Notes: a model not told the origin generated them from the letters alone. DNA of 64,000 bases from Desulfitobacterium dichloroeliminans LMG P-21439 (GCF_000243135.2 NC_019903.1:1526001-1590000), one strand, 5' to 3'; counted from the first letter of the stretch, positions 33,010 to 42,418 are shown. Program-made: numbers and translations.

Positions 33010-33612
33010 ATGGATATGTCTAAAATTACACCGGTAAACCCTCACCCAAATACCGACAATCGCCTGAAGTCCGAAAAGACAACCAACAAAGGTTCGGAAG
33101 CTAATAGGCCTCCTGTCGATGATGTGGCAGCGACCTACGAACCGAGTCGTTCCAAAGCTGACGATTCATTAGGGAAGATGTATTCTCCGGATACCGAGAC
33201 TATTTCTAGATTAAAAGCCGATGTGGAGATGCGCACTGAACAACTAAGAAGTCTGGTGGAGAGACTGTTATTACAGCAAGGACATAAGCTGAATGATGCA
33301 ACGAATATCTACGCACTCCTCAGGGAAGGGAAAGTGCAGGTAGATCCGGAGACGGTAGCCAAAGCCCAGGCGGAAATTTCAGAAGAGGGATATTGGGGAG
33401 TTAAACAAACTTCTCAGAGAATATTTGATTTTGCAATTGCTTTAACTGGAGGAGACCCCAGTAAAGCGCAAGCCATGAAGGAAGCGGTGAAGAAAGGCTT
33501 CGCCCAAGCACAGGAGATGTGGGGCGGGGAGCTTCCCGAGATTAGCCAAAAAACCTATGAAGAAACCCTCAAAAAATTTGATGAGTGGATCGGTAGTAAC
33601 GAGAAAGAATAA
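33010..33612 (+). CDS. Conserved-looking hypothetical protein with GGDPSK/ISQKTY region
   Basis: A 200-residue soluble protein. Residues 1-55 are polar and probably disordered; from ~60 it is helical. The C-terminal half (EEGYWGVKQTSQRIFDFA, GGDPSKAQAMKEAVKKGF, GGELPEISQKTYEETLKK) has the look of a conserved domain also present in other clostridial and proteobacterial hypothetical proteins; it may match DUF5610, which I cannot verify. No catalytic motif is visible. GGGAGG lies about 7 bases before the ATG. It is a single gene with its own terminator. Confidence 0.75.
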   Translation: MDMSKITPVNPHPNTDNRLKSEKTTNKGSEANRPPVDDVAATYEPSRSKADDSLGKMYSPDTETISRLKADVEMRTEQLRSLVERLLLQQGHKLNDATNIYALLREGKVQVDPETVAKAQAEISEEGYWGVKQTSQRIFDFAIALTGGDPSKAQAMKEAVKKGFAQAQEMWGGELPEISQKTYEETLKKFDEWIGSNEKE

Positions 33613-33646
33613 TAGTGAATTATTGTGGTTAAGGCAAAGCAAAGTG

Positions 33647-33692
33647 AGCGGTTGATTTAGAAGTAGAGAATTTCTAGATCAGTCGCTTTTTA
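33647..33692 (+). terminator. Terminator of the 33010 gene
   Basis: AGCGGTTGATTTAGAA (33647-33662) pairs with TTCTAGATCAGTCGCT (33672-33687) with a few G-T pairs, followed by TTTTATT. Confidence 0.7.
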
Positions 33693-33806
33693 TTGTTGTT
33701 GCTTTCTGATAAATTGTTTAATGCCAAGCCAACTGGTATCATTAGTATAGACCTACAGCCCTTAGTGTGCTGTATTAAGGTAGACAAAACGAAGGATTTG
33801 AGATAG

Positions 33807-36452
33807 ATGATGAAAAACCTAGTGATTGGCATCTTAGCACATGTGGATGCGGGCAAGACAACATTATCAGAGAGCATGCTTTATCTAAGCGGTAAAATAG
33901 GTAAATTGGGCAGAGTTGACACGAAGGATGCTTATTTAGATACATATGAACTAGAACGAGCAAGAGGAATCACCATTTTTGCGAAGCAAGCCATCTTTGA
34001 AATGGGAGAAACTCAGTTTACCCTATTGGATACTCCAGGACATGTGGATTTTTCTGCTGAAATGGAGAGGACCCTCCAGGCTTTAGACTATGCTATTTTA
34101 GTGGTAAGCGGCTCAGATGGGGTACAAGGACATACCCAAACCTTATGGAGGTTGCTTCATAAGTATCGCATACCTGTGTTTATCTTTGTCAATAAGATGG
34201 ATCAGATGGGTACCAATCCGGAGAAGGTAAGGGAAGAATTAAAAAAGCAACTGGCTGAAGGCTGTATTGAATTTGGAGAAATCGGGACGGACGAGTTTTA
34301 TGATCAGCTGGCCATGTGCGATGAAGCCCTGCTGGAAGAATATTTGGAAACAGGGCATGTCGCCAGTGCCCAGATCCAGAAAGCAATTCAGGAGCGCAAG
34401 GTTTTTCCGTGTTTTTTCGGCTCTGCCTTAAAATTAGAGGGCGTTGAACAATTGCTGCAGGGCATTATTCACTACAGTATCGTACCTGACTATCCCAAGG
34501 AATTCGGGGCAAAAATATTTAAAATTACCCGAGACGAGCAAGGAAATCGACTTACTCACCTGAAGATTACCGGTGGCAAACTAAAGGTGAAAGATATTCT
34601 AATGAATGGTGATTGGCAAGAGAAAGTGAATCAAATTCGGGTTTATTCCGGACAGAAATTTGAGTCGGTGAACGAAATCGGGGCGGGTAATGTATGCGCG
34701 GTAACCGGACTCAGCCAAGCGAGACCTGGAGAGGGCTTAGGGATAGAGGAGGCTTCAGATACACCGGTCTTGACACCGGTGCTGTCTTATCGGATTATTC
34801 TACCATTAGACTGTGACCCCAGGGTCATGATTCCTAAATTACGTCAGATCGAAGAGGAAGAGCCGGAACTCCATGTGGTCTGGGATGAACAGTTACAGGA
34901 AATACAGGTTCAAATCATGGGCGAGGTGCAGATTGAGATTCTGCAGAGCCTTATCCAAGACCGTTTCGGGGTTGAGGTGGCCTTTGATGAGGGGAGAATT
35001 CTCTATAAAGAGACGATTGCCAATAGAGTAGAGGGAGTAGGGCATTTTGAACCCTTACGTCATTATGCGGAAGTCCATCTGGTGTTGGAACCGGGTGAAC
35101 CAGGCAGTGGTCTACAGTTGGGGGCAGAATGCAGTGAGGATAACTTGAGTAAGAGCTGGCAAAGACTTGTCCTAACCCATCTGGCTGAAAAGGAACATAT
35201 AGGAGTTCTCACCGGCTCAGAGATTACCGATATGAAAATTACCCTCGTGGCGGGTCGAGCGCATACGAAGCATACAGAGGGTGGGGATTTCAGAGAGGCC
35301 ACCTACCGAGCAGTACGTCAGGGATTGATGGAGGCAGAATCCATTCTGTTGGAACCTTATTATGCCTTTCAGCTGGAATTGCCTGTGAAAATGGTCGGCA
35401 GAGCGATGACCGATATTGAGAAGATGCGGGGTACTTGCGCAATAGCTCAAACCAATGACGAGATGACGGTTCTTGTGGGCAGCGCCCCGGTGATTACCAT
35501 GAAGAATTATCAGAAAGAGGTAGTTGCCTATACGAAGGGTCTGGGCCGACTGTTTTGTAGTCTGAAAGGGTATGAACCCTGCCACAATGAGTCAGAGGTC
35601 ATCACAAGCATCGGCTATGATCCGGAAAAAGATTTCGGAAACCCGACAGGATCAGTATTTTGTGCTCATGGTACGGGCTATTTAGTAGCTTGGGATGAAG
35701 TGAAGAGCCATATGCATCTCGAAAGCTATCTGCAGAAAAGAGCTGATTCAGAAGGAGAAACTGTTCAAAACTACACTAGCTACACAGAAGAGAAATGGAT
35801 CAGCTTAGACGAGATTGATAAAATTATCAACAGCACCTTTTATGCGAATCAAGGGAAGAAATCTGCTTGGAGAAAACGCAGAACAGCCCGCGATAGTCAT
35901 TATGAATCAACGACCCCCGTTTTCAGAGAGATGGAAAGCAAGGAAGAATATCTTCTGGTCGATGGCTATAATATCATCCATGCCTGGCCCGAGCTGAAAG
36001 AGTTAGTTGAAGACCATATGGAAGGTGCCAGAATAAAGCTGCTGGATAGTCTCAGTAATTATCAGGGGATTCGCAAGTGCCAGATTATCGTTGTGTTTGA
36101 TGCTCACCTTGTGCAGGGGCATAGGGAGGAAGCCATCGACTACCAGAATATCCATCTGGTATTTACCAAAGAGGCCCAAACGGCAGATCAATATATCGAA
36201 AGATTTGCTCATGACAATCGGAAAAGATATCAGATAACAGTTGCCACTTCTGACGGTCTGGAGCAGATAATTATTAGGGGAGCAGGATGTTCCCTGTTAT
36301 CCGCCAGAGAGCTGAAATTGGAGATCGAGGGTGCCAAGGAAAGAATGATGCAGGACTTCCAAGAAGCAAAGCGTGGCGAGCGTAATTATCTAAGCGATGC
36401 CTTATCGCCTGAGGTAAAAGAACAGCTCGAGCAAGTTAAGAAAAGCCCCTAA
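33807..36452 (+). CDS. TetM-like ribosome-protection GTPase fused to Rae1/YacP NYN nuclease domain
   Basis: An 881-residue fusion. Residues 1-~650 form an EF-G-like translational GTPase of the TetM/TetO class: G1 AHVDAGKTT, G2/switch RGITI, G3 DTPGHVDF, G4 NKMD, then domains II-V (GRAMTDIEKMRGTC in the C-terminal GTPase part). A basic linker (KKSAWRKRRTAR) leads to a NYN/PIN domain from 714: LLVDGYNIIHAWPELKEL, VVFDAHLVQG, TADQYIE, VATSDG, SARELK, with the four acidic residues Asp719, Asp765, Asp794, Asp816 intact. That is the signature of YacP/Rae1, a ribosome-associated endoribonuclease. The fusion suggests a factor that enters the A site and cuts mRNA, or protects and rescues stalled ribosomes. 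The ribosome site is weak. Confidence 0.88.
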   Translation: MMKNLVIGILAHVDAGKTTLSESMLYLSGKIGKLGRVDTKDAYLDTYELERARGITIFAKQAIFEMGETQFTLLDTPGHVDFSAEMERTLQALDYAILVVSGSDGVQGHTQTLWRLLHKYRIPVFIFVNKMDQMGTNPEKVREELKKQLAEGCIEFGEIGTDEFYDQLAMCDEALLEEYLETGHVASAQIQKAIQERKVFPCFFGSALKLEGVEQLLQGIIHYSIVPDYPKEFGAKIFKITRDEQGNRLTHLKITGGKLKVKDILMNGDWQEKVNQIRVYSGQKFESVNEIGAGNVCAVTGLSQARPGEGLGIEEASDTPVLTPVLSYRIILPLDCDPRVMIPKLRQIEEEEPELHVVWDEQLQEIQVQIMGEVQIEILQSLIQDRFGVEVAFDEGRILYKETIANRVEGVGHFEPLRHYAEVHLVLEPGEPGSGLQLGAECSEDNLSKSWQRLVLTHLAEKEHIGVLTGSEITDMKITLVAGRAHTKHTEGGDFREATYRAVRQGLMEAESILLEPYYAFQLELPVKMVGRAMTDIEKMRGTCAIAQTNDEMTVLVGSAPVITMKNYQKEVVAYTKGLGRLFCSLKGYEPCHNESEVITSIGYDPEKDFGNPTGSVFCAHGTGYLVAWDEVKSHMHLESYLQKRADSEGETVQNYTSYTEEKWISLDEIDKIINSTFYANQGKKSAWRKRRTARDSHYESTTPVFREMESKEEYLLVDGYNIIHAWPELKELVEDHMEGARIKLLDSLSNYQGIRKCQIIVVFDAHLVQGHREEAIDYQNIHLVFTKEAQTADQYIERFAHDNRKRYQITVATSDGLEQIIIRGAGCSLLSARELKLEIEGAKERMMQDFQEAKRGERNYLSDALSPEVKEQLEQVKKSP

Positions 36453-36467
36453 GCCCCAGCAGAATGA

Positions 36468-36497
36468 TTGGATAGATTTAGTAATTAATGCTAAAAT
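36468..36497 (+). promoter_or_regulatory. Candidate promoter of rubrerythrin
   Basis: TTGGAT (36468) and TAAAAT (36492) with an 18-base spacer, about 40 bases before the start codon. Confidence 0.45.
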
Positions 36498-36537
36498 GAT
36501 ATGAAAATAGTTTTAATATGTAGTGGAGGTTATGAAT

Positions 36538-37032
36538 ATGAGCGACAATAAAACACATCAAAACTTGATGGAAGCCTTTGCCGGAGAATCACAAGCGAAC
36601 AGAAAATATCTTGCCTACGCAAAGAAGGCTGAGCAAGAAGGAAAGCTTAACGCAGCCAAGCTCTTTAGAGCGGCATCTGATGCCGAAACCCTTCATGCCC
36701 TCAAAGAGTTTGAGATTGCCGGAAAAATTGGTTCGACCAGTGAAAACTTAAAGGATGGGGTTGCTGGGGAGACCTATGAGTATCAGAGTATGTATCCTGG
36801 ATTTATCGAAACAGCTAAAGAAGAGGGAAATAAAGCTGCCGTAGCTGTCTTTACTTTTGCGATGAAGGCTGAAGAAGTTCATGCTAAGCTCTATCAAGAA
36901 GCGTTAGAAAATATGGATGAAGCAGAGGAAGTATTTTATTACTTATGTCCGGTCTGTGGAAATATCGAAAAAGTGGTACCTGAAAAGTGTAGTATTTGTG
37001 GAATTTCTGGCGAGAAATTCATTAAATACTAA
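36538..37032 (+). CDS. rbr: Rubrerythrin
   Basis: A 164-residue peroxide-scavenging protein. The ferritin-like four-helix part carries the two EXXH-type iron-binding helices (AGESQANRKYLAYAKKAE; DAETLHALKE; AEEVHAKLYQEAL), and the C-terminal rubredoxin-like site is CPVCGNIEK...CSICG. It reduces hydrogen peroxide to water in the cytoplasm of anaerobes. ATG 36538 lies 8 bases after GGAGG; the GTG at 36523 and ATG at 36532 are too close to it. It has its own promoter and terminator. Confidence 0.92.
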   Translation: MSDNKTHQNLMEAFAGESQANRKYLAYAKKAEQEGKLNAAKLFRAASDAETLHALKEFEIAGKIGSTSENLKDGVAGETYEYQSMYPGFIETAKEEGNKAAVAVFTFAMKAEEVHAKLYQEALENMDEAEEVFYYLCPVCGNIEKVVPEKCSICGISGEKFIKY

Positions 37033-37050
37033 GAACAATTAGGAAAAAAA

Positions 37051-37090
37051 CAAGGAGCGTTTAGAAAAATTTCTAAACGCTCCTTGTTTT
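37051..37090 (+). terminator. Terminator of rubrerythrin
   Basis: A perfect 17-bp stem: CAAGGAGCGTTTAGAAA (37051-37067) with 37070-37086, followed by TTTT. Confidence 0.85.
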
Positions 37091-37118
37091 GGAAGCAAAT
37101 GCGGCATAATTTTAAACT

Positions 37119-37146
37119 TTGTGGCAAGATTACTTTCTGGTATGAT
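37119..37146 (+). promoter_or_regulatory. Candidate promoter of trmO
   Basis: TTGTGG (37119) and TATGAT (37141) are 16 bases apart in the gap after the rubrerythrin terminator. Confidence 0.35.
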
Positions 37147-37213
37147 TACATTAGTTTAGTTGCTAACCATACGCAAGTAAGAATAGTTGCACAGGCAATA
37201 GGAGTAATAACAT

Positions 37214-37915
37214 ATGACTACTTCACGAGAAACAAAAATCATTGCGCGCATTCGCACGGATTTCCCTACCAAATTCGGAATTCCCCGTCAAAGTGGCCTG
37301 ATCGACAATTTGAAGGCAGTGGTTGTCTTCGAACCTGAGTACCGCAATCCCGATGCCTTGCGTGGGTTAGAGGGATTCTCACACATCTGGTTGATCTGGG
37401 AATTTTCCGAAGCCCTGCGTGACACATGGTCGCCCACAGTGCGCCCTCCACGTCTGGGCGGTAATACTCGGATGGGAGTTTTTGCGACCCGATCTCCTTT
37501 TCGGCCAAACGCAATTGGTCTTTCCTCAGTTAAGCTTGAGGGTATCGAAACACATCCGGATCTCGGGCCTGTACTGCATGTTTCCGGTGCTGATCTGATG
37601 GACAAGACCCCTATTTACGATATTAAACCTTACCTAGCGTACACCGATTGTCACCCGGAAGCCGTGGGAGGCTTCATTGAGCCCCTTCAGGCAAAGGTGC
37701 TTGAAGTAGAGTTTCCCGAGCAATGGCTCCGACTTGTATCTGAGGACCGACGCGAGGCGATTTTGAGGGTGCTGGCTCATGACCCAAGGCCGTCTTATCA
37801 AAAGGACCCGAAGCGTATCTATGGGCTTGAATTTGCTGGATTTGACATCCGTTTCACAGTGCAGGACAATTTGCTTTCCGTTTGTGAAGTGGTGTGCAGA
37901 ACCGACCAATCCTAG
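37214..37915 (+). CDS. trmO: tRNA (N6-threonylcarbamoyladenosine-37-N6)-methyltransferase TrmO
   Basis: A 233-residue UPF0066/TsaA/YaeB-family protein that methylates t6A37 of tRNA using SAM. The family block appears as GLEGFSHIWLIWEF (residues ~57-70), then RLGGNTRMGVFATRSPFRPN (~86-105) and DIKPYLAYTD (~143-152). The C-terminal domain (AHDPRPSYQKDP, YGLEFAGFDIRF) has the usual tyrosine-containing end. The gene appears rather more G/C-rich than its neighbours, so transfer is possible. It is a single gene. Confidence 0.9.
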   Translation: MTTSRETKIIARIRTDFPTKFGIPRQSGLIDNLKAVVVFEPEYRNPDALRGLEGFSHIWLIWEFSEALRDTWSPTVRPPRLGGNTRMGVFATRSPFRPNAIGLSSVKLEGIETHPDLGPVLHVSGADLMDKTPIYDIKPYLAYTDCHPEAVGGFIEPLQAKVLEVEFPEQWLRLVSEDRREAILRVLAHDPRPSYQKDPKRIYGLEFAGFDIRFTVQDNLLSVCEVVCRTDQS

Positions 37916-37962
37916 GAAGTCGTGATTGGTATTTCTGGTTGTGTTTATCTAAAAAAGATATT

Positions 37963-38002
37963 AAAATGTTGTATGGGCTAATTATCTGCAATGCAACATT
38001 TT
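37963..38002. promoter_or_regulatory. Inverted repeat before the MarR/ABC exporter operon
   Basis: AAAATGTTG (37963-37971) is the inverse of CAACATTTT (37994-38002), 23 bases before the MarR start. It may be the MarR operator or a leader hairpin with a T run; the first fits better with a repressor encoded next to it. Confidence 0.45.
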
Positions 38003-38024
38003 TTGCTTATAAGGAGGAATTGTG

Positions 38025-38474
38025 ATGAGCAGAGAGGGAATCGCTTTTAAAATACGTTCGCTAACACATCTTTGTAAGCGTTACGCAGTGAATTCCGACC
38101 ATTTCCAATTCGAAAAAAGCATTACAGCCACTAACATTTGGATTATTGATTATTTAATCGAGCATATGGATGAAGATATTTATCAAAAAGACTTGGAGAC
38201 TATGTTCACAGTCAACCGATCAACAACCTCCAAAGTGATTAAACTCATGGAGCAGAAAGGATTGATTGAGCGACAGGCCGTGCCGAATGACGCACGACTA
38301 AAAAAACTGTTACTTACCCCCAAAGCACTTGGAATACACAAAATGCTCATTGAGGATATAACTAAGCTCGAAAAACAAATGGTACGTGGTTTTAGAGATG
38401 AGGAAATAAGACAGCTTTCCTCCTATATTGGTAGAATGAAGGCAAATCTACAAGAAGGATTAACCAATGATTAA
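38025..38474 (+). CDS. MarR-family regulator of the ABC exporter
   Basis: A 149-residue winged-helix protein. DIYQKDLETMFTVNRSTTSK is the HTH and RQAVPNDARLKKLLLT the wing, with the D.R motif of MarR proteins. ATG 38025 has AAGGAGG at good spacing; a GTG directly before it is the alternative. It overlaps the next gene by 8 bases, so regulator and exporter are one operon. It is probably a drug-responsive repressor of this exporter. Confidence 0.88.
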   Translation: MSREGIAFKIRSLTHLCKRYAVNSDHFQFEKSITATNIWIIDYLIEHMDEDIYQKDLETMFTVNRSTTSKVIKLMEQKGLIERQAVPNDARLKKLLLTPKALGIHKMLIEDITKLEKQMVRGFRDEEIRQLSSYIGRMKANLQEGLTND

Positions 38475-40224
38475 AAAGCTTGCCCGTAGTATCAGGCAAT
38501 ATAAAAAAGCAACTCTATTGATCCCTCTTTTTGTCACTCTAGAGGTGATTGTGGAGGTCATCATTCCCATATTAATGGCTAAGCTCATTGATTATGGCAT
38601 TGATGCCGGAGACATGAATTACGTACTTAAAATGGGAGCAGCACTTTTTATCGCTGCTTTGATTAGCTTGCTCTTTGGTATCCTAGCCGGACGGACCTCC
38701 GCTGTAGCCTCGGCGGGCTTCGCCCAAAATCTCCGGAGGGATATATTTTATAATGTCCAGCACTTTTCCTTTTCAAATATTGACAAGTTCTCTACGGCAA
38801 GCATTATTACCCGTCTCACCACAGATGTGACCAATGTACAGAATTCTTTCCAGATGCTGACCCGCATGGCGATGCGGAGTCCGGTGATGCTGGTTTTTTC
38901 TTTGATTGTATCCTTTAGTATTGATCCGCAGTTGTCTCTGATTTTCCTCGTCAGTATTCCTATCCTCGGTGTGGGGCTTTGGCTTATCATGAGCAATGCG
39001 CATCCTGTTTTTGAAAGGGTGTTTAAGACCTATGATAAGCTGAATAATGTGGTTCAGGAAAACTTGCGTGGCATGCGGGTAGTCAAGTCCTTTGTTCGTG
39101 AAGATTATGAGAATGATAAATTCATGGACATCTCCAACCGGATCTTTAAGGACTTCACTAAAGCCGAAAGATTGGTTGCCATGGTCATGCCCCTGATGCA
39201 GTTTTGCATGTATGCCTGTATCCTCTTAGTTTCTTGGTTTGGTGCGAGAGCCATTGTCGCTTCCGGAGGGAACCCTGTGAATGGGCTTTCCACAGGGGAG
39301 CTTTTAAGCCTCATAACCTATGCAACACAGATTCTAATCAGCCTCATGATGCTTTCCATGGTTTTTGTGATGCTGACTATTTCCCGTGCCTCTGCTGAGA
39401 GAATCGTCGAAATTCTTGATGAAGAAAGCAATCTCCGGAACGGTCTACAGCCCATCTTTAACCTTAAGGATGGGGAAATTCGCTTTGAAAATGTTAACTT
39501 TAGCTATGGAAAGCAAGGGGATAAGCTGGTTTTGGATCAGATCAACCTGACCATTAAATCCGGTGAAACCATTGGTGTTCTCGGTGGAACGGGGTCCTCT
39601 AAATCAACCTTAGTTTCGCTGATTCCCAGACTTTATGATGTGACACAAGGCAAGGTTACCGTGGGCGGAGTGGATGTCCGAGACTATGATATTGAAACCT
39701 TACGCAACGGAGTGGCCATGGTTCTGCAAAAGAATGAACTTTTTTCAGGGACCATTAAGGACAATCTGCGTTGGGGTAATGAGCTTGCTACTGAAGAAGA
39801 AATGATTCATGCCTGTAAACTCGCTCAGGCCCATGATTTTATTGAAAGCTTCCCGGAAAAATATGATACCCTCATTGAACAGGGTGGCACGAATGTATCG
39901 GGAGGACAAAAGCAACGGCTTTGCATCGCTCGTGCTTTATTAAAGAAGCCAAAGATTCTTATTCTTGATGACTCGACAAGTGCAGTGGATACGAAAACCG
40001 ATGCCCAGATTCGCAGAGCTCTGCGTGTCGAAATCCCAGGGACAACGAAGATTATCATTGCCCAACGGGTATCCTCTGTTCAAGATGCCGATAAAATCGT
40101 GGTCATGGACGATGGAAAAATCGTTGCTATCGGAAAGCATGAGGGACTGCTGGATTCTTGCCCAATCTATCTTGAAGTGTTTGAATCACAAGCCAAGGGA
40201 GGGAAGAATAATGGGGATGAGTAA
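38467..40224 (+). CDS. Heterodimeric ABC exporter, subunit with degenerate ATP site
   Basis: A 585-residue half-transporter with six membrane segments and a C-terminal ATPase domain. Walker A is GGTGSSKST (from residue 373), the signature VSGGQKQR, and Walker B is LILDDSTSAVD, where Asp502 takes the place of the catalytic Glu. This is the pattern of the non-catalytic partner in heterodimers such as BmrC/BmrD or TM287/288. The partner gene overlaps its end by 14 bases. Together they probably export drugs or lipids from the membrane. Confidence 0.9.
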   Translation: MIKKLARSIRQYKKATLLIPLFVTLEVIVEVIIPILMAKLIDYGIDAGDMNYVLKMGAALFIAALISLLFGILAGRTSAVASAGFAQNLRRDIFYNVQHFSFSNIDKFSTASIITRLTTDVTNVQNSFQMLTRMAMRSPVMLVFSLIVSFSIDPQLSLIFLVSIPILGVGLWLIMSNAHPVFERVFKTYDKLNNVVQENLRGMRVVKSFVREDYENDKFMDISNRIFKDFTKAERLVAMVMPLMQFCMYACILLVSWFGARAIVASGGNPVNGLSTGELLSLITYATQILISLMMLSMVFVMLTISRASAERIVEILDEESNLRNGLQPIFNLKDGEIRFENVNFSYGKQGDKLVLDQINLTIKSGETIGVLGGTGSSKSTLVSLIPRLYDVTQGKVTVGGVDVRDYDIETLRNGVAMVLQKNELFSGTIKDNLRWGNELATEEEMIHACKLAQAHDFIESFPEKYDTLIEQGGTNVSGGQKQRLCIARALLKKPKILILDDSTSAVDTKTDAQIRRALRVEIPGTTKIIIAQRVSSVQDADKIVVMDDGKIVAIGKHEGLLDSCPIYLEVFESQAKGGKNNGDE

Positions 40225-42154
40225 AGGGTTCTCTCGTTCTTCCCAGGGCAGGATGCCTGGAGGTAAGCCGCCAAAGGCCAAGTTAAATCCTTTGACAGTG
40301 AAGCGGCTCCTTTCCTATATGAAGAATTATAAGCTGCATCTTTTGTTAGTTATGTTCAGCATCATCATTAGCTCCATAGCTAGTGTTATGTTGGCCTTGT
40401 TTTTACAAACCTTAATTGATGACTATATTTCCCCACTCTTACTGGAAGCCGTGCCGAACTTCGCGGGATTGTTGCGGATAATCTTAGTGATGGCCGGGAT
40501 TTATCTAACGGGAGTCTTAGCCACCTTCTTTTATAGCCGGATTATGGCTTCCATCACCCAAGGAACCTTGAAAAAGATTCGGGATGATATGTTCGCGCAT
40601 ATGCAAAAATTGCCCATTAAATATTTTGATTCCCATACCCATGGGGATGTCATGAGCCATTATACAAATGATACGGATACTTTGCGACAGATGATATCCC
40701 AGAGTATACCTCAGACCTTTTCCTCTTTGATTACTCTTGTCGCGGTATTTTTCGCGATGCTCTACCTCAGTGTATGGCTTACTGTATTCGTTGTCCTCTG
40801 TATCTTTTTCATGTTGAAGGTAGTAGGCAGCATTGTCGGCAAGAGTGGCATGTACTTTGTTAAGCAACAGCAGTCATTAGGTGACTTGAATGGCTATATT
40901 GAAGAGATGATCAATGGGCAGAAGGTTGTGAAGGTCTTTACCCATGAGAAAAGGACTAAAGATATTTTTGATCTCAAAAACCAAGAACTTTGTGCTCAGG
41001 CCACCGCGGCAAATTCGTATGTCAATATCGTGATGCCCATGATGAACAATTTTGGCTATCTGCTCTATGTGCTTTTGGCCATCGTCGGCGGTCTCATGGC
41101 CATTGGTGGGGTAACCAATTTCACCATTACAGGGATTAATGTGCTCACCTTAGGGACCATCGCTTCCTTTTTGCAGCTTTCCCGCAGCTTCATCATGCCC
41201 ATAGCGCAGGTATCCCAACAGTTGAATGCGATTATCATGGCCTTTGCCGGAGCCGAGCGGATCTTTAAGCTTTTGGACGAAAAGCCGGAGGTAGATGAAG
41301 GTTCTGTGAGTTTGGTCAATGTTAAAAATGAGAATGAAACTCTCGTGGAAACGACTGAGCATACCGACCTGTGGGCTTGGAAGGTTCCCTGTGAGGATGG
41401 AACCTTCGCCTACAAGGAGCTTCAAGGCGAAGTTCGTTTCTTTGATGTGGATTTTGGCTACGATGAAACGAAAATGGTCTTGCATAATATCACTTTATAC
41501 GCAGAGCCTGGGCAAAAGGTGGCCTTTGTCGGAGCTACCGGTGCAGGAAAGACCACCATTACCAATCTCATCAATCGTTTTTATGATATTGCGGATGGTA
41601 AAATCCGCTATGACGGAATCAACATCAATAGAATCAGAAAGAACGACCTACGCCGCTCCTTGGGGATCGTGTTACAGGAGGTCAATCTGTTTACCGGAAC
41701 AGTAATGGATAATATTCGCTATGGTCGCTTGGATGCCACCGATGAGGAATGTATCGCGGCTGCCAAGCTAGCTAATGCCGATGGATTCATCCGTATGTTG
41801 CCCGCAGGGTATCAAACAGAGTTATCCGGGGATGGAAGTGGGTTATCCCAAGGTCAAAGGCAATTGATTTCTATTGCCCGTGCGGCGGTAGCGGACCCAC
41901 CTGTCATGATCCTGGATGAAGCTACATCCTCAATCGATACCCGCACGGAAGCCATCATCCAGCGAGGAATGGATTCACTGATGGAGGGGAGAACGGTATT
42001 CGTAATTGCTCATCGACTTTCCACGGTGCGAAACTCGGATGTGATCATGGTTCTTGAAGAGGGGCAAGTCATCGAAAGAGGCAACCATGAGAAGCTGATT
42101 TCTCAAAAGGGTAAGTATTATCAGTTGTATATGGGTGCATTTGAACTAGAATGA
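40211..42154 (+). CDS. Heterodimeric ABC exporter, catalytic subunit
   Basis: A 647-residue half-transporter with a Gly/Lys-rich N-terminal extension (~30 residues), six membrane segments, and an ATPase domain with about 40 extra residues (HTDLWAWKVPCEDG) before its first strand. Walker A is GATGAGKTT (from 441), the signature is LSQGQRQ rather than LSGGQ (from 545), and Walker B keeps the catalytic Glu570 (ILDEATSSID). The start at 40211 follows GGAGG by 8 bases; the frame continues upstream to 39965 but that part lies within the preceding gene. It pairs with that subunit. Confidence 0.9.
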   Translation: MGMSKGFSRSSQGRMPGGKPPKAKLNPLTVKRLLSYMKNYKLHLLLVMFSIIISSIASVMLALFLQTLIDDYISPLLLEAVPNFAGLLRIILVMAGIYLTGVLATFFYSRIMASITQGTLKKIRDDMFAHMQKLPIKYFDSHTHGDVMSHYTNDTDTLRQMISQSIPQTFSSLITLVAVFFAMLYLSVWLTVFVVLCIFFMLKVVGSIVGKSGMYFVKQQQSLGDLNGYIEEMINGQKVVKVFTHEKRTKDIFDLKNQELCAQATAANSYVNIVMPMMNNFGYLLYVLLAIVGGLMAIGGVTNFTITGINVLTLGTIASFLQLSRSFIMPIAQVSQQLNAIIMAFAGAERIFKLLDEKPEVDEGSVSLVNVKNENETLVETTEHTDLWAWKVPCEDGTFAYKELQGEVRFFDVDFGYDETKMVLHNITLYAEPGQKVAFVGATGAGKTTITNLINRFYDIADGKIRYDGININRIRKNDLRRSLGIVLQEVNLFTGTVMDNIRYGRLDATDEECIAAAKLANADGFIRMLPAGYQTELSGDGSGLSQGQRQLISIARAAVADPPVMILDEATSSIDTRTEAIIQRGMDSLMEGRTVFVIAHRLSTVRNSDVIMVLEEGQVIERGNHEKLISQKGKYYQLYMGAFELE

Positions 42155-42418
42155 TAACATAATCAACGCTGATGCCCGTTGATGTCCACTGATGTCACGC
42201 TGGACCTCAGATATTTCCACCGGGTACGCAGATTATGGAAGGAATTGCCTAAAGAAGTAGAGAACTATGTAAGAAATAGTATAGAAGTGCTCATGAAGTA
42301 CAGTTATTGGGAAAAGCCAATTACCTTGAGCGATAATAGTTATAATAAGAAAAAATGTTTGCAGAAAAAAACAAGTGGCTTATGAAGGCATAATACTTTA
42401 AGAAGGAAGGTTAATCTC

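Noticed and set aside
33807-36452. Simple tetracycline resistance gene tetM
   Set aside because: The protein is about 240 residues longer than TetM and carries an intact Rae1-type nuclease domain, with no mobile element around it.
39965-40210. Upstream extension of the second ABC exporter frame
   Set aside because: It lies wholly within the preceding ABC gene; GGAGG and the usual overlap place the start at 40211.
42179-42385. 68-codon ORF with TTG start between the ABC exporter and the DUF169 gene
   Set aside because: No ribosome site and no recognisable family; the region looks non-coding or decayed.
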